Assembly (NCBI RefSeq): GCF_027484545.1
Contig: NZ_JAIXST010000273.1
Location: 1-36,521, forward strand
Direction: 5' to 3'
Source: Runella sp.
GTDB lineage: Bacteria > Bacteroidota > Bacteroidia > Cytophagales > Spirosomataceae
Length of the DNA: 36,521 nucleotides
Positions within the stretch are counted from its first letter, which is position 1. Every line of letters begins with the position of its first letter. Positions 24,406-33,422 of the stretch are shown here, in pieces. The notes under the pieces were generated by a model. The model did no database searches. It had not been told where the DNA came from and worked only from the letters and a program-made list of their open reading frames with translations. Both the position numbers and the translations under genes were made by a program.

Positions 24406-25050
24406 CTATTGACCTTCGTACTTCTCAAGTACTTTCATTACATCTTCTTCTTTCGAGAGCTTGAGTTTTTGGTCTTTGATAAATGCTTCCAACTCAGTCT
24501 GCTTATCGCCTAAGACATCCAACAGTGCTTTTTTATCTTTTTTCAGCCGAGTGACGGTCCCGTTTTTAAACAGATACAGGGCGTCTTCTTTCATAAAACG
24601 TTTTGTCTGTGTCGCCGAACTGTACAATTTTTCAGTTTGAATCCGTACGGTATTTCGTTTGAGCAACTTCACGTTCCCATCGTAAAGTACTTGATAAAAA
24701 GTCCGTGCCGTCAACGATTCCGTGGCCGGAAAACCACTTCTGAAAATACCGTCATTGGTAACAAATTCAGTGATTTCGTTGCCAAAGCGGTAGGGTTTTT
24801 GATTTTCTTCGTATTCCAACTCATCTTTGTAGAGATCGTAGCGCATTTTGGCGAGTTCGTAGGTTTTGCCGTTGTGTTTTGCTTTGACCGTCCCGCGCGA
24901 CCAGGCATCATTCAGATAAGGCGAGCCTTCTATTTCGGTATAGCCATTTTCAAAAATAGGCCGCCCGTTGATGTCCTGAATAAACATACTTTGGGCTTGT
25001 GCAGCAAGGGCTGCAAAAATCAATCCGAGGGAGAGTAATGACTTTTTCAT
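24406..25050 (-). CDS. Exported hypothetical protein
   Basis: ATG 25050 is chosen because it opens a clear signal peptide (MKKSLLSLGLIFAALAAQAQ, cleavage after AQA). The frame extends 19 codons further, but that part lacks coding character. The mature part of about 195 residues is charged, rich in Tyr, Lys and Glu, with NGKTYELAKMRYDLYKDELEYE and a Lys-rich C-terminal helix. It is likely periplasmic or surface exposed. I recognise no named domain. It is divergent from nuoN with only 39 bp between the starts, so the two promoters overlap. Confidence 0.65.
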   Translation of the reverse strand: MKKSLLSLGLIFAALAAQAQSMFIQDINGRPIFENGYTEIEGSPYLNDAWSRGTVKAKHNGKTYELAKMRYDLYKDELEYEENQKPYRFGNEITEFVTNDGIFRSGFPATESLTARTFYQVLYDGNVKLLKRNTVRIQTEKLYSSATQTKRFMKEDALYLFKNGTVTRLKKDKKALLDVLGDKQTELEAFIKDQKLKLSKEEDVMKVLEKYEGQ

Positions 25051-25059
25051 GTTCAATTG

Positions 25060-25067
25060 TACTTTTG
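25060..25067 (+). promoter_or_regulatory. Possible -7 box for nuoN
   Basis: TACTTTTG fits TAnnTTTG, 22 bases before the TTG start. It sits in the 39-bp gap shared with the divergent exported protein. Confidence 0.4.
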
Positions 25068-25089
25068 CCGGTAAATTAATCCAACTACC

Positions 25090-26541
25090 TTGCAACTCAA
25101 AGACCATCTATACCAAGTTATCCAAAGTTTGCCCGGCTTTTTGCCCGAAACTTGGCTGTCCGTCGCTTTCTTATTGCTGATTTTGGTTGAAATCCTATTG
25201 AAAAACAGCCGTTGGCAACATCAAACTACTTCTGTTTTGCGTGGCTTGGCTTTTGGGATGGGGCTGGTTGCATTGAGTTTGGTTTTTCTTCAATGGAACG
25301 ACCTGAACGGCTATTTATTTCACCATTTGCTCTATCTCGACAACAAAGCCGTTTACTTCAAAATTCTCATTCTGGTTACTTTCTTGTTCGTTTTGCTTCA
25401 TGTTCAAATCATCCGCCCAGATTTGCCGGCAGAGTTTTATTCTATCTTGATGGCGGTGGTGTTGGGGTTGTGCCTAATGACCATGTCCGTCAATGGGTTG
25501 AGTATTTATTTATCCATTGAGCTTGTATCCATTGGCTCTTACTTAATGGCGACCTTGGGTCGCAGCAAAAAATCGGGAGAAGGAGGTCTCAAATATTTAC
25601 TGTTTGGGGCGTTGAGTTCGGCAGTTATGCTGTATGGATTGTCGTTTTTATACGGCATGACCGGAACGCTTGATTTGACCAACGACGTATTTGCTTCGCA
25701 GTTGGCTCAGAATCCCCCTTCGATTGTACAGGTTGTCGGTTTCCTGACGCTGGCAGGTGTTCTGTTTAAGTTATCCTTGGTTCCGTTTCATATTTGGGCT
25801 CCCGACGTCTATGAAGGCGCTGCTACACCTGTCGTTGCGTTTTTATCCACTGCCCCCAAGGTGGCAGCCCTATTGGTTTTAATGCGATTGTTGAGTGTAT
25901 TTTCCCTTGACTTTCAGCCGGTAATGGCCGTTGTGGCGTTAGTCAGTATTTTGGCAGGAAATCTGTCAGCTCTTTGGCAGACCGACCTAAAACGCCTTTT
26001 GGCGTATTCGGGCATTGCCCAGGCGGGGTTTGTTTTGGTGGGTTTAGTAGCCTTCAATCAAACGGGTTTTGAAAGTGCTGTTTTTTACATTACCGTGTAT
26101 ATCCTCATGAACTTGGCAGCTTTTTTGCTGATTGATTTGATAGGAGAGGGTGCTACTGACCTAAATTCATTTGCCGGAAAAGGAACAAGTCATCCTTTAT
26201 TGAGCATCTGTTTTACGATTATCATGGTGGCTTTGGTGGGTTTGCCGCCTACGGTAGGTTTTACGGCTAAGTTATTGGTGTTTTCGGCGTTGTGGGAAGC
26301 CAATCAGTCTGCTGGTGACGGATTGCTGATTGCCCTTTTAGTGGTCGGATTACTCAATGCCATTGTCTCTTTATTTTATTATTTTAAAGTACCGTTCTAT
26401 CTGTTTTTCAGAACAAATGCGCAGAATTTTTCATTGTTCAGGTCTTTTTTAGGAGAAACAGTAGTGGTTTTATTGACGTTGGTCGTTATTCTTCTGTTTT
26501 TGAAAACCAACTGGCTTATTGACTGGATTAGGGTGCTGTAA
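25090..26541 (+). CDS. nuoN: NADH-quinone oxidoreductase subunit N
   Basis: A 483-residue polytopic membrane protein with about 14 helices. It belongs to the proton-pumping antiporter-like subunits of complex I. Motifs fit NuoN: SIELVSIGSYLMA (the conserved Glu on helix 5), GALSSAVMLYGLSFLYG, FKLSLVPFHIWAPDVYEGAATPVVAFLSTAPK and LLAYSGIAQAGF. The start appears to be TTG at 25090, since a stop lies in frame at 25072-25074 and the next Met falls inside the first helices. No other nuo gene is in the window, which is unusual because nuoN normally ends the nuo operon. Confidence 0.92.
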   Translation: MQLKDHLYQVIQSLPGFLPETWLSVAFLLLILVEILLKNSRWQHQTTSVLRGLAFGMGLVALSLVFLQWNDLNGYLFHHLLYLDNKAVYFKILILVTFLFVLLHVQIIRPDLPAEFYSILMAVVLGLCLMTMSVNGLSIYLSIELVSIGSYLMATLGRSKKSGEGGLKYLLFGALSSAVMLYGLSFLYGMTGTLDLTNDVFASQLAQNPPSIVQVVGFLTLAGVLFKLSLVPFHIWAPDVYEGAATPVVAFLSTAPKVAALLVLMRLLSVFSLDFQPVMAVVALVSILAGNLSALWQTDLKRLLAYSGIAQAGFVLVGLVAFNQTGFESAVFYITVYILMNLAAFLLIDLIGEGATDLNSFAGKGTSHPLLSICFTIIMVALVGLPPTVGFTAKLLVFSALWEANQSAGDGLLIALLVVGLLNAIVSLFYYFKVPFYLFFRTNAQNFSLFRSFLGETVVVLLTLVVILLFLKTNWLIDWIRVL

Positions 26542-26741
26542 ACTGAATCGGTTGTTGTTTTTAACAGATTGGTAGCCAAATGCTTAAAGTCAAATCTATG
26601 TTCTAATACTTTATTTTTGAATGAATGGGTAGTATGCCTGATGAATAATTTTGGACTTCGGAGAACAACGGACGATACAGTCTTTTATATTTGTCCGATT
26701 TTTAAAAACCCACTGATAAATTACGCTTTAGGGCACCTCCA

Positions 26742-26749
26742 TATATTTG
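26742..26749 (+). promoter_or_regulatory. Candidate -7 box for the kup pair
   Basis: TATATTTG matches TAnnTTTG, 58 bases before the first kup ATG. A second identical box is at 26686-26693. The spacer 26542-26807 holds nothing else I recognise. Confidence 0.4.
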
Positions 26750-26807
26750 ACATCTTTATCACTTCTGCAGATAGTGCTACAACTCATTTATAGACAAATT
26801 TTTTTTC

Positions 26808-28757
26808 ATGGCAAGCAATAGTGATCACCATAATTTGGATAAAGTAACGGCTGCCGGACTCATGGTAGCTATGGGAATCGTTTATGGTGATATTGGTACC
26901 TCACCCTTGTACGTGATGCAGGCGATTATCGGCAAATCCGTTATCAATGAAGAGGTAGTTTTAGGCGCTCTTTCCTGCGTATTTTGGACACTTAGCTTGC
27001 AGACCACCATCAAGTACGTTATTCTTGTTCTTCGGGCCGATAACCGTGGTGAAGGAGGCACCCTATCACTTTTTGCTCAGGTCAGGCGTCACGCCAAATG
27101 GCTAACGATACCTACGATGATTGGCGGGGCAGCCTTATTGGCCGATGGTATTATTTGTCCCCCTATTTCGGTATCATCAGCTATTGAAGGACTTGAGATT
27201 TTGTACCCTAACATACAAACGGTGCCTATTGTACTGGTGATTTTAAGTTTGTTGTTTATCATACAGGTGTTTGGTACAAAAGTGGTAGGTGGAGCTTTTG
27301 GTCCCATTATGTTGATATGGTTTTGTACGTTAGGAGTGTTAGGTGGTGCTTATGTTGTTCAAAATCCATCGGTTATTAAGGCTGTTAATCCTTATTATGC
27401 CTATAAATTGCTGTTTGAGCATCCCGAAGGATTTTGGTTGTTGGGAGCCGTATTTTTGTGTACAACAGGAGCAGAAGCCCTTTATTCAGATCTTGGACAT
27501 TGCGGTCGCGGGAATATTCGCATGAGTTGGATTTTTGTTAAATCCTGTTTATTGCTTAATTATTTTGGACAGGCTGCGTGGCTGATGGCCCATAATGGGC
27601 AGCTTTTGAAGGGGCGTAAACCGTTTTTTGAGTTGATGCCGGAATGGTTTTTATTGCCTGGTATTGCCATTGCCACCATGGCGGCCATCATTGCCAGTCA
27701 AGCGCTGATTACGGGTTCGTTTACGTTAGTGAGTGAGGCTATCCGTCTCAATTTTTGGCCTAAAATCAGATTGAAATACCCTTCTGACCAGAAAGGTCAA
27801 TTGTATGTTCCAAGCGTTAATCTTTTGCTTTTCATAGGTTGTGTATCCGTTGTTTTCTATTTCAAACGCTCCACCAACATGGAGGCGGCGTATGGTTTGG
27901 CAATTACGGTGACCATGTTGGTAGATACGTTACTGATGTCCTACTATCTCTATACTCACCGCTACAATATGTGGTTTGTGATTTTATTTTTAGTAGTATA
28001 CTTTGCCATTGAAGGGTCATTCATGGGGGCAAATTTGATTAAATTCACTCATGGAGGCTGGGTATCGGTATTAATTTGCGCGATTATTGCAGGGGTCATG
28101 TTTATTTGGTACAAATCTTCCCAAATTAAAAGCCGTTTGACAGAGTATGTAAAACTGAGTAAATACATAGATCCCATCAAAGAGCTTAGTCGTGATATCA
28201 GCATTCCTAAATACGCCACTCACTTGGTGTTTATGTCCAATGCTTCTCGGATGAGTGAAGTAGAATCAAAAGTGATTTATTCCATCTTTGAAAAACGTCC
28301 CAAGCGAGCGGATATTTATTGGTTTGTCCATGTGGACACAACCGATGAGCCTTACACCATGCAATATAAAGTAGATGTAATCGAACCGGATGATTTGATA
28401 AAAGTTACCTTTAGGCTCGGATTTCGAGTTGAACAACGCATCAATCTGTATTTGCGGAGGGTCATCGAAGATATGGTTAAGAACAAAGAGGTAGATATTA
28501 CCAGTCGCTACGAGTCATTGAATAAGCACAATGTCATCGGAGATTTTAGATTTGTCGTATTGGAGAAATTTCTGTCTTACGAAAATCAATTGCCTATTTT
28601 TGAGCAAATTATAATGAAGACTTATTTCTTCATCAAACAATTTACCAACAGTGAAGATAAGTGGTTTGGCTTGGACAGCAGTGCTGTCAAACTCGAAAAA
28701 GTGCCGCTTATTATCAGGCCTTATGAAATTGTAAAATTAAATCGTGTTTATTCTTAA
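26808..28757 (+). CDS. kup: KUP family potassium transporter (first copy)
   Basis: A 649-residue KUP/HAK/KT transporter that imports K+ with protons. The family opening MGIVYGDIGTSPLYV, about 12 membrane helices, GAVFLCTTGAEALYSDLGH and ASQALITGSFTLVSEA are present, followed by a cytoplasmic C-terminal domain. In the helix that normally reads GIITPPIS, this copy has GIICPPIS, a Thr-to-Cys change at a well-conserved site; the second copy keeps Thr. The two genes are 8 bp apart and probably cotranscribed. Length is normal for Bacteroidota Kup. Confidence 0.95.
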   Translation: MASNSDHHNLDKVTAAGLMVAMGIVYGDIGTSPLYVMQAIIGKSVINEEVVLGALSCVFWTLSLQTTIKYVILVLRADNRGEGGTLSLFAQVRRHAKWLTIPTMIGGAALLADGIICPPISVSSAIEGLEILYPNIQTVPIVLVILSLLFIIQVFGTKVVGGAFGPIMLIWFCTLGVLGGAYVVQNPSVIKAVNPYYAYKLLFEHPEGFWLLGAVFLCTTGAEALYSDLGHCGRGNIRMSWIFVKSCLLLNYFGQAAWLMAHNGQLLKGRKPFFELMPEWFLLPGIAIATMAAIIASQALITGSFTLVSEAIRLNFWPKIRLKYPSDQKGQLYVPSVNLLLFIGCVSVVFYFKRSTNMEAAYGLAITVTMLVDTLLMSYYLYTHRYNMWFVILFLVVYFAIEGSFMGANLIKFTHGGWVSVLICAIIAGVMFIWYKSSQIKSRLTEYVKLSKYIDPIKELSRDISIPKYATHLVFMSNASRMSEVESKVIYSIFEKRPKRADIYWFVHVDTTDEPYTMQYKVDVIEPDDLIKVTFRLGFRVEQRINLYLRRVIEDMVKNKEVDITSRYESLNKHNVIGDFRFVVLEKFLSYENQLPIFEQIIMKTYFFIKQFTNSEDKWFGLDSSAVKLEKVPLIIRPYEIVKLNRVYS

Positions 28758-28765
28758 GTTAAAAC

Positions 28766-30718
28766 ATGGAAGTCGGGAATCATCCTCAGCATATCAATAA
28801 AGTAACGGCGGGCGGGCTTTTAGTTGCCCTCGGAATTATTTACGGAGATATTGGTACGTCGCCACTGTACGTCATGGAGGCACTTATCAAAGAAACGAAG
28901 CAAAATATAGATCCGACCGTTGTTCTGGGAGCTTTATCCTGTGTCTTTTGGACGCTTACTCTTCAAACTACGCTCAAATACGTTATTTTAATTTTACGCG
29001 CCGACAACCGCGGAGAAGGTGGGATTTTTGCTTTGTATGCGTTGGTCAGGCGTCATGCAAAGTGGCTTACTATTCCGGCCATGATAGGAGGTGCTACGCT
29101 TTTAGCGGATGGTATTATTACTCCGCCTATTTCCATTTCGTCTGCTATAGAAGGATTGAGAGCTATTTATCCGGATATTGAAACCGTCCCCATAGTCATT
29201 ACTATCCTGACATTCCTATTTTTAATTCAGGTTTTTGGGACAAGCACTATCGGGAAAGCATTTGGTCCGATTATGTCCATTTGGTTTGGAATGCTGGCTA
29301 CTTTCGGGGCTATTTGGATTGCTAAAGATGTATCCATCATACGAGCTATAAACCCCGTATACGCCTATCGGCTATTGGCCGAATACCCACATGGGTTTTG
29401 GCTTCTTGGGGCTGTGTTTTTGTGTACAACGGGGGCTGAAGCGCTTTATTCAGATCTGGGGCATTGTGGTCGCGGTAATATACGCGTCAGTTGGGTTTTT
29501 GTAAAAATCTGCCTGATACTGCAATACTTCGGTCAGGGCAATTGGCTCATTGCCCATGCAGGTGAAGCTTTGAACGGACGGAAGCCCATTTACGAACTCA
29601 TGCCCGAATGGTTTTTGATCATTGGCATTTTGATAGCGACTTCAGCAGCTGTAATAGCCAGTCAGGCATTGATTACAGGTTCGTTTACGCTTATCAGTGA
29701 GGCAATCCGTCTAAATTTTTGGCCCAAAGTACAGATTCGTTATCCAAGCCTTCAAAAAGGGCAAATCTACGTGTCCAGTGTCAATTGGCTTTTGTATGCA
29801 GGATGCGTGGGAATCGTTCTTTATTTCCGTGAATCGGGAAAAATGGAAGCGGCCTACGGGTTGGCTATTACCTTAACCATGCTGATGACAACCCTTTTGA
29901 TGTCTTACTATCTCTATGTCAAACGCTTTGCACCTTGGGGAGTCGTGTTGTTTTTGGTCGTTTATATTACCCTTGAAGGCGGTTTTTTGGTGGCAAATTT
30001 AGCTAAGTTTGCCCATGGCGGATGGGTATCATTGCTCATTAGCGGTGTCATTATTTCGGTCATGGTAATTTGGTACAACTCGTTTTATATCAAACAAAGT
30101 CTGACGGAATATGTAAAACTGGACAGGTATATAGACGATTTGAAAGCTTTGAGCAGTGATTTTACCATTCCTAAATACGCTACCCATTTGGTATTTATGT
30201 CGAATGCCTCGCGACTCACTGAAATCGAATCAAAAGTAATTTACTCCATCTTTGAAAAACGTCCCAAACGAGCGGATATTTATTGGTTTGTCCACGTTGA
30301 AATTACGGATGAACCCTATTCCATGGAGTACAAAGTGCATATTTTAGAGCCTGATGATGTAATAAAAATCAATTTTTATTTAGGCTTTCGGGTAGAACAG
30401 AAAATCAATTTGTACTTGCGGAAAGTCATTGAAGAAATGGTTAAGAATAAAGAAGTGGATGTCACAAGCCGTTATGAATCGTTTAATAAACAAAATCGTA
30501 TTGGAGACTTTAGGTTTGTGGTTCTGGAAAAATACCTGTCAATTGAAAATGATTTGTCGCTGTTTGAGCAGGTTATTATGAAGGCTCATTTCTTTATTAA
30601 AAACTTTATTCCCGGAGAAGACAAATGGTTTGGTTTGGAGGCTAGTGCAGTTAAAATTGAGAAAGTGCCTTTGGTCATTCAGCCCGTTGAAAGCGTACAC
30701 TTGAAGAGACGATATTAG
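28766..30718 (+). CDS. kup: KUP family potassium transporter (second copy)
   Basis: A 650-residue paralogue of the gene just upstream. It has the same GDIGTSPLYV start, GIITPPISISSAIEG, GAVFLCTTGAEALYSDLGHCGRGNIR and a closely matching C-terminal domain (VFMSNASRLTEIESKVIYSIFEKRPKRADIYWF). Identity is high across the whole length, so this is an in-place gene duplication whose copies have since diverged. The 8-bp gap and lack of its own promoter or terminator indicate one transcript. Having both may give two affinities or expression ranges, which is inference. Confidence 0.95.
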   Translation: MEVGNHPQHINKVTAGGLLVALGIIYGDIGTSPLYVMEALIKETKQNIDPTVVLGALSCVFWTLTLQTTLKYVILILRADNRGEGGIFALYALVRRHAKWLTIPAMIGGATLLADGIITPPISISSAIEGLRAIYPDIETVPIVITILTFLFLIQVFGTSTIGKAFGPIMSIWFGMLATFGAIWIAKDVSIIRAINPVYAYRLLAEYPHGFWLLGAVFLCTTGAEALYSDLGHCGRGNIRVSWVFVKICLILQYFGQGNWLIAHAGEALNGRKPIYELMPEWFLIIGILIATSAAVIASQALITGSFTLISEAIRLNFWPKVQIRYPSLQKGQIYVSSVNWLLYAGCVGIVLYFRESGKMEAAYGLAITLTMLMTTLLMSYYLYVKRFAPWGVVLFLVVYITLEGGFLVANLAKFAHGGWVSLLISGVIISVMVIWYNSFYIKQSLTEYVKLDRYIDDLKALSSDFTIPKYATHLVFMSNASRLTEIESKVIYSIFEKRPKRADIYWFVHVEITDEPYSMEYKVHILEPDDVIKINFYLGFRVEQKINLYLRKVIEEMVKNKEVDVTSRYESFNKQNRIGDFRFVVLEKYLSIENDLSLFEQVIMKAHFFIKNFIPGEDKWFGLEASAVKIEKVPLVIQPVESVHLKRRY

Positions 30719-30746
30719 TAGTAATTTAAAACCAAAAAAATAAGTA

Positions 30747-31808
30747 GTGAAAATACTCATCACCGGCGGAGCCGGATTTGTGGGCTCGTCTTTGGCCATA
30801 GCCCTGAAAACCAATTATCCTGTCTACGAAATTTTTTGCTTAGATAATCTCAAACGAAAAGGATCAGAACTTAACGTAGCACGTTTGGCTCAGGCAGGCA
30901 TTACATTTGTGCACGGAGATATTCGCAATAAAGAAGATTTTGATTCGCTCCCTGCTGTAAATACAGTAATTGAAGCCTCCGCCGAACCTTCTGTTTTGGC
31001 AGGACTTGACGGCACTCCCGATTATTTGATTAATACCAACTTATTCGGAACCGTCAACTGTCTCAACTACGCCCTTAAACACCGCGCGGGTTTTATCTTT
31101 CTTTCAACCAGCCGTGTGTACCCCATCAAAACCATTGAAACACTCAATTTTGCGGAGACCGAAACGCGTTTTGTTCTCACCGACGAACAGCCCGTCAAAG
31201 GAGTGTCTTCCAAAGGTATTGCCGAAGATTTTCCGTTGGACGGAGCTCGTTCTTTGTATGGGACTACCAAGCTGGCATCTGAGTTAATTATTCAGGAATA
31301 CAATGAATTTTACGGATTAAAAACCATTATTAATCGTTGCGGCGTCATTACGGGACCTTGGCAAATGGGCAAAGTGGATCAGGGTGTGATGGTTCTTTGG
31401 ATTGCTAAACATTATTGGGAACAACAATTGGGTTATTTTGGCTACGGCGGAACAGGGAAACAAACCCGCGATATGCTCCACATTGCCGATTTGTACCGAT
31501 TGATCGACTGGCAATTACATAATTTAGAGGCAATAAACGGCGAAATACTCAATGCCGGTGGTGGCTTGACAAGCAGTACTTCATTGCAGGAATTGACCCA
31601 AATTTGCCAAGAGGTAACGGGGAAAACAATTCCAATCAAACAGGTTGCTGAAACCCGCACAGCAGACATTCGAATGTACATTACGGATAATACCAAAGTC
31701 ACTCGTTTGACGGGATGGGCACCTCAAATCGGTGTGCGTCAAATCGTTGAAGACATTACTGACTGGCTTGATAAAAATAATAAAGCACTTGAACCTATTT
31801 TAAAATAA
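30747..31808 (+). CDS. NAD-dependent epimerase/dehydratase (CDP-paratose 2-epimerase-like)
   Basis: A 353-residue extended short-chain dehydrogenase starting at GTG 30747. The NAD-binding loop is GGAGFVGSS (7-15). The active-site Ser/Thr region is FLSTSRVYPI and the catalytic YGTTK (Tyr-x-x-x-Lys) follows. The segments FVHGDIRNKEDF, EASAEPSVLAGLDGTPDY, RCGVITGPWQMGKVDQG and GKQTRDMLHIADLYRL resemble CDP-paratose/tyvelose 2-epimerases more than UDP-galactose epimerases. Probably makes a nucleotide sugar for surface polysaccharide. It is 28 bp after kup but has no other sugar-pathway neighbour here. Confidence 0.85.
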   Translation: MKILITGGAGFVGSSLAIALKTNYPVYEIFCLDNLKRKGSELNVARLAQAGITFVHGDIRNKEDFDSLPAVNTVIEASAEPSVLAGLDGTPDYLINTNLFGTVNCLNYALKHRAGFIFLSTSRVYPIKTIETLNFAETETRFVLTDEQPVKGVSSKGIAEDFPLDGARSLYGTTKLASELIIQEYNEFYGLKTIINRCGVITGPWQMGKVDQGVMVLWIAKHYWEQQLGYFGYGGTGKQTRDMLHIADLYRLIDWQLHNLEAINGEILNAGGGLTSSTSLQELTQICQEVTGKTIPIKQVAETRTADIRMYITDNTKVTRLTGWAPQIGVRQIVEDITDWLDKNNKALEPILK

Positions 31809-31875
31809 ATTAACGGTACAGAGTAGTGTGTAATTAGTATTGAGAAAACTTAAAATCTCACTCTTACTACTCACT

Positions 31876-31897
31876 ACCGCACGGGCGGCCCCGTCAC
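31876..31897. repeat. GC-rich intergenic patch before kduI
   Basis: ACCGCACGGGC joined to GGCCCCGTCA lies 15 bases before the kduI ATG. The same two words bound the longer patch at 5801-5856. ACGG/CCGT arms can pair. Confidence 0.45.
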
Positions 31898-31911
31898 AAC
31901 TAACTACTCCA

Positions 31912-32748
31912 ATGCACATCCAAGTTCGCCATACGACCAACCCCACTGATTTTAAGGGTTACAACACTCATCGTATTCGGGAAGAATTCCTGATGGAAAA
32001 AATGTTTGTTCCTGATCAGTTTCATTTTGTTTATTCGCATTACGACCGCATGATTGTGGGTGGCATCAAGCCGGTAGGTCAATTGCACAAATTGCCTACG
32101 TACGAAGAATTGAGAGCTGATTACTTCCTCGAACGTCGCGAATTAGGTATTCTCAATATTGGGGGAGATGGGTTTGTGATGGTAGAAGATGAGCTCTTTA
32201 CACTTCAAAAACGGGATTGTCTCTACGTTGGGAAAGGAAACAAAATGGTGTCTTTCAAGAGTTTAGATGCTGAATTTCCTGCTAAATTCATCCTTGTCTC
32301 TACGCCTGCGCACAGAAATGTCCCCACAGCACTGATGAAAGCAGCGGATGCTATGCCGGTAGATATGGGTTCACCCGAAAAAGCAAATACTCGGACGATC
32401 TATAAATACATTCATGCCGATGGCTTGGAAAGCTGTCAATTGGTGATGGGGATGACGGCCATGAAGTACAGCAGTGTTTGGAATACCATGCCGCCGCACG
32501 TCCACGACCGTCGTTCTGAAATCTACGTTTATTTCGATTTGGAAGAAGATCAACGGGTGTTCCATTTTATGGGTGAGCCTAATGAAACCCGCCATTTGGT
32601 AGTGGCCAATGAGCAGGCAATCATTTCACCGCCCTGGTCTATTCATGCAGGGGCAGGTACGACAAGTTACTCATTTTTGTGGGCTATGGCCGGTGAGAAT
32701 TATTCCTTCACCGATATGGATATGCTGACAATGAATGAATTGAAATAA
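31912..32748 (+). CDS. kduI: 5-dehydro-4-deoxy-D-glucuronate isomerase
   Basis: From ATG 31912 the protein has 278 residues, the same as E. coli KduI. The frame extends 24 codons upstream, but those run through the GC-rich repeat patch. KduI isomerises 5-keto-4-deoxyuronate to 3-deoxy-D-glycero-2,5-hexodiulosonate in pectin and other polyuronate breakdown. The zinc ligands H196, H198, E203 and H245 fall at the E. coli positions (PPHVHDRRSE and SIHAGAGT). No kduD, pectate lyase or uronate transporter is nearby, so it may serve a pathway encoded elsewhere. Confidence 0.93.
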   Translation: MHIQVRHTTNPTDFKGYNTHRIREEFLMEKMFVPDQFHFVYSHYDRMIVGGIKPVGQLHKLPTYEELRADYFLERRELGILNIGGDGFVMVEDELFTLQKRDCLYVGKGNKMVSFKSLDAEFPAKFILVSTPAHRNVPTALMKAADAMPVDMGSPEKANTRTIYKYIHADGLESCQLVMGMTAMKYSSVWNTMPPHVHDRRSEIYVYFDLEEDQRVFHFMGEPNETRHLVVANEQAIISPPWSIHAGAGTTSYSFLWAMAGENYSFTDMDMLTMNELK

Positions 32749-32841
32749 ACTTTTAAAAAAAGCAACCGGAGTCCTTGGTTTTCTCAAAATAAATACACAG
32801 TTTAGATTCACAATCGTTGAAGGTGGATTTCAAATCTTGAG

Positions 32842-32875
32842 ATAGCGGTCTGATTTTGGCAGACCGCTATTTTTC
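32842..32875 (+). terminator. Terminator after kduI
   Basis: ATAGCGGTCTG (32842-32852) pairs perfectly with CAGACCGCTAT (32860-32870), 7-nt loop, followed by TTTTT. Confidence 0.85.
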
Positions 32876-32936
32876 CCCCTTTTTAATCCACAAAGAAGGT
32901 TGGAAATAATTGTTAAACTTTAAACTGTGCGTAATT

Positions 32937-33317
32937 ATGAGACTGCAAATGCACGCAATCCACTTCGATGCAGACCCTAAGTTGCTCGAATTCATTCAGA
33001 AGAAATTAGAAAAGCTTGAAACATTTTATGACCGAATAACCGGCGGAGAGGTCTACCTCCGATTAGATAAAAGCGAAAGCAGTAAAGTCAAGGACAAAAT
33101 TTTAGAAGTAAAAATCAAAGTTCCCAATGCCGAATTGTTTGTAAAAGAAAGAGGTAAGTCATTTGAAGAGACGACCGATTTGGCCTTGGAAGCCCTCAAA
33201 ATCCAAATCAAAAAATACAAATCAAAACGGCAGGAAGTAGAGAATAAAACAATCAAAAATGTGCAAACTGAAAATGGTTCTGAAGTAACGGAAGAAGTAG
33301 AAGTAGATGAACTGTAA
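32937..33317 (+). CDS. hpf: Ribosome hibernation-promoting factor (short HPF/RaiA family)
   Basis: From ATG 32937 the product is 126 residues; the upstream TTG frame is unlikely. It carries the S30AE fold (MRLQMHAIHFDADPKLLEFI..., KLETFYDRI, EVKIKVPNAELFVKERGKSFEETTDLALEALKIQIKKYK) and an acidic tail (EVTEEVEVDEL). It lacks the long C-terminal dimer domain of long HPF. It binds the 30S decoding centre and silences ribosomes in stationary phase. It is flanked by strong terminators, so it is a monocistronic unit. Confidence 0.92.
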   Translation: MRLQMHAIHFDADPKLLEFIQKKLEKLETFYDRITGGEVYLRLDKSESSKVKDKILEVKIKVPNAELFVKERGKSFEETTDLALEALKIQIKKYKSKRQEVENKTIKNVQTENGSEVTEEVEVDEL

Positions 33318-33325
33318 AATTGCAT

Positions 33326-33372
33326 AAAAAGAGAAGCGGGCGAGGAAGTTATCCTCGCCCGCTTCTCTTTTT
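33326..33372. terminator. Very strong terminator after hpf
   Basis: A 21-bp perfect stem runs from 33326-33346 to 33352-33372, with a 5-nt loop (AGTTA). The inner part is GAAGCGGGCGAGGA and the stem ends in an A5/T5 base. It begins 8 bases after the hpf stop and can terminate in both directions. Confidence 0.92.
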
Positions 33373-33386
33373 ACAATACAATCCTG

Positions 33387-33394
33387 TACATTTG
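33387..33394 (+). promoter_or_regulatory. -7 box for the amidohydrolase gene
   Basis: TACATTTG fits TAnnTTTG, 28 bases before ATG 33423 and just after the hpf terminator. Position strongly favours a promoter here. Confidence 0.5.
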
Positions 33395-33422
33395 AATTTC
33401 TCATCAACCTTAACCGAAACAC

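Noticed and set aside
26569-26793. 74-residue frame before kup
   Set aside because: Non-ATG start, covers two promoter-like boxes, and has no family-like pattern.
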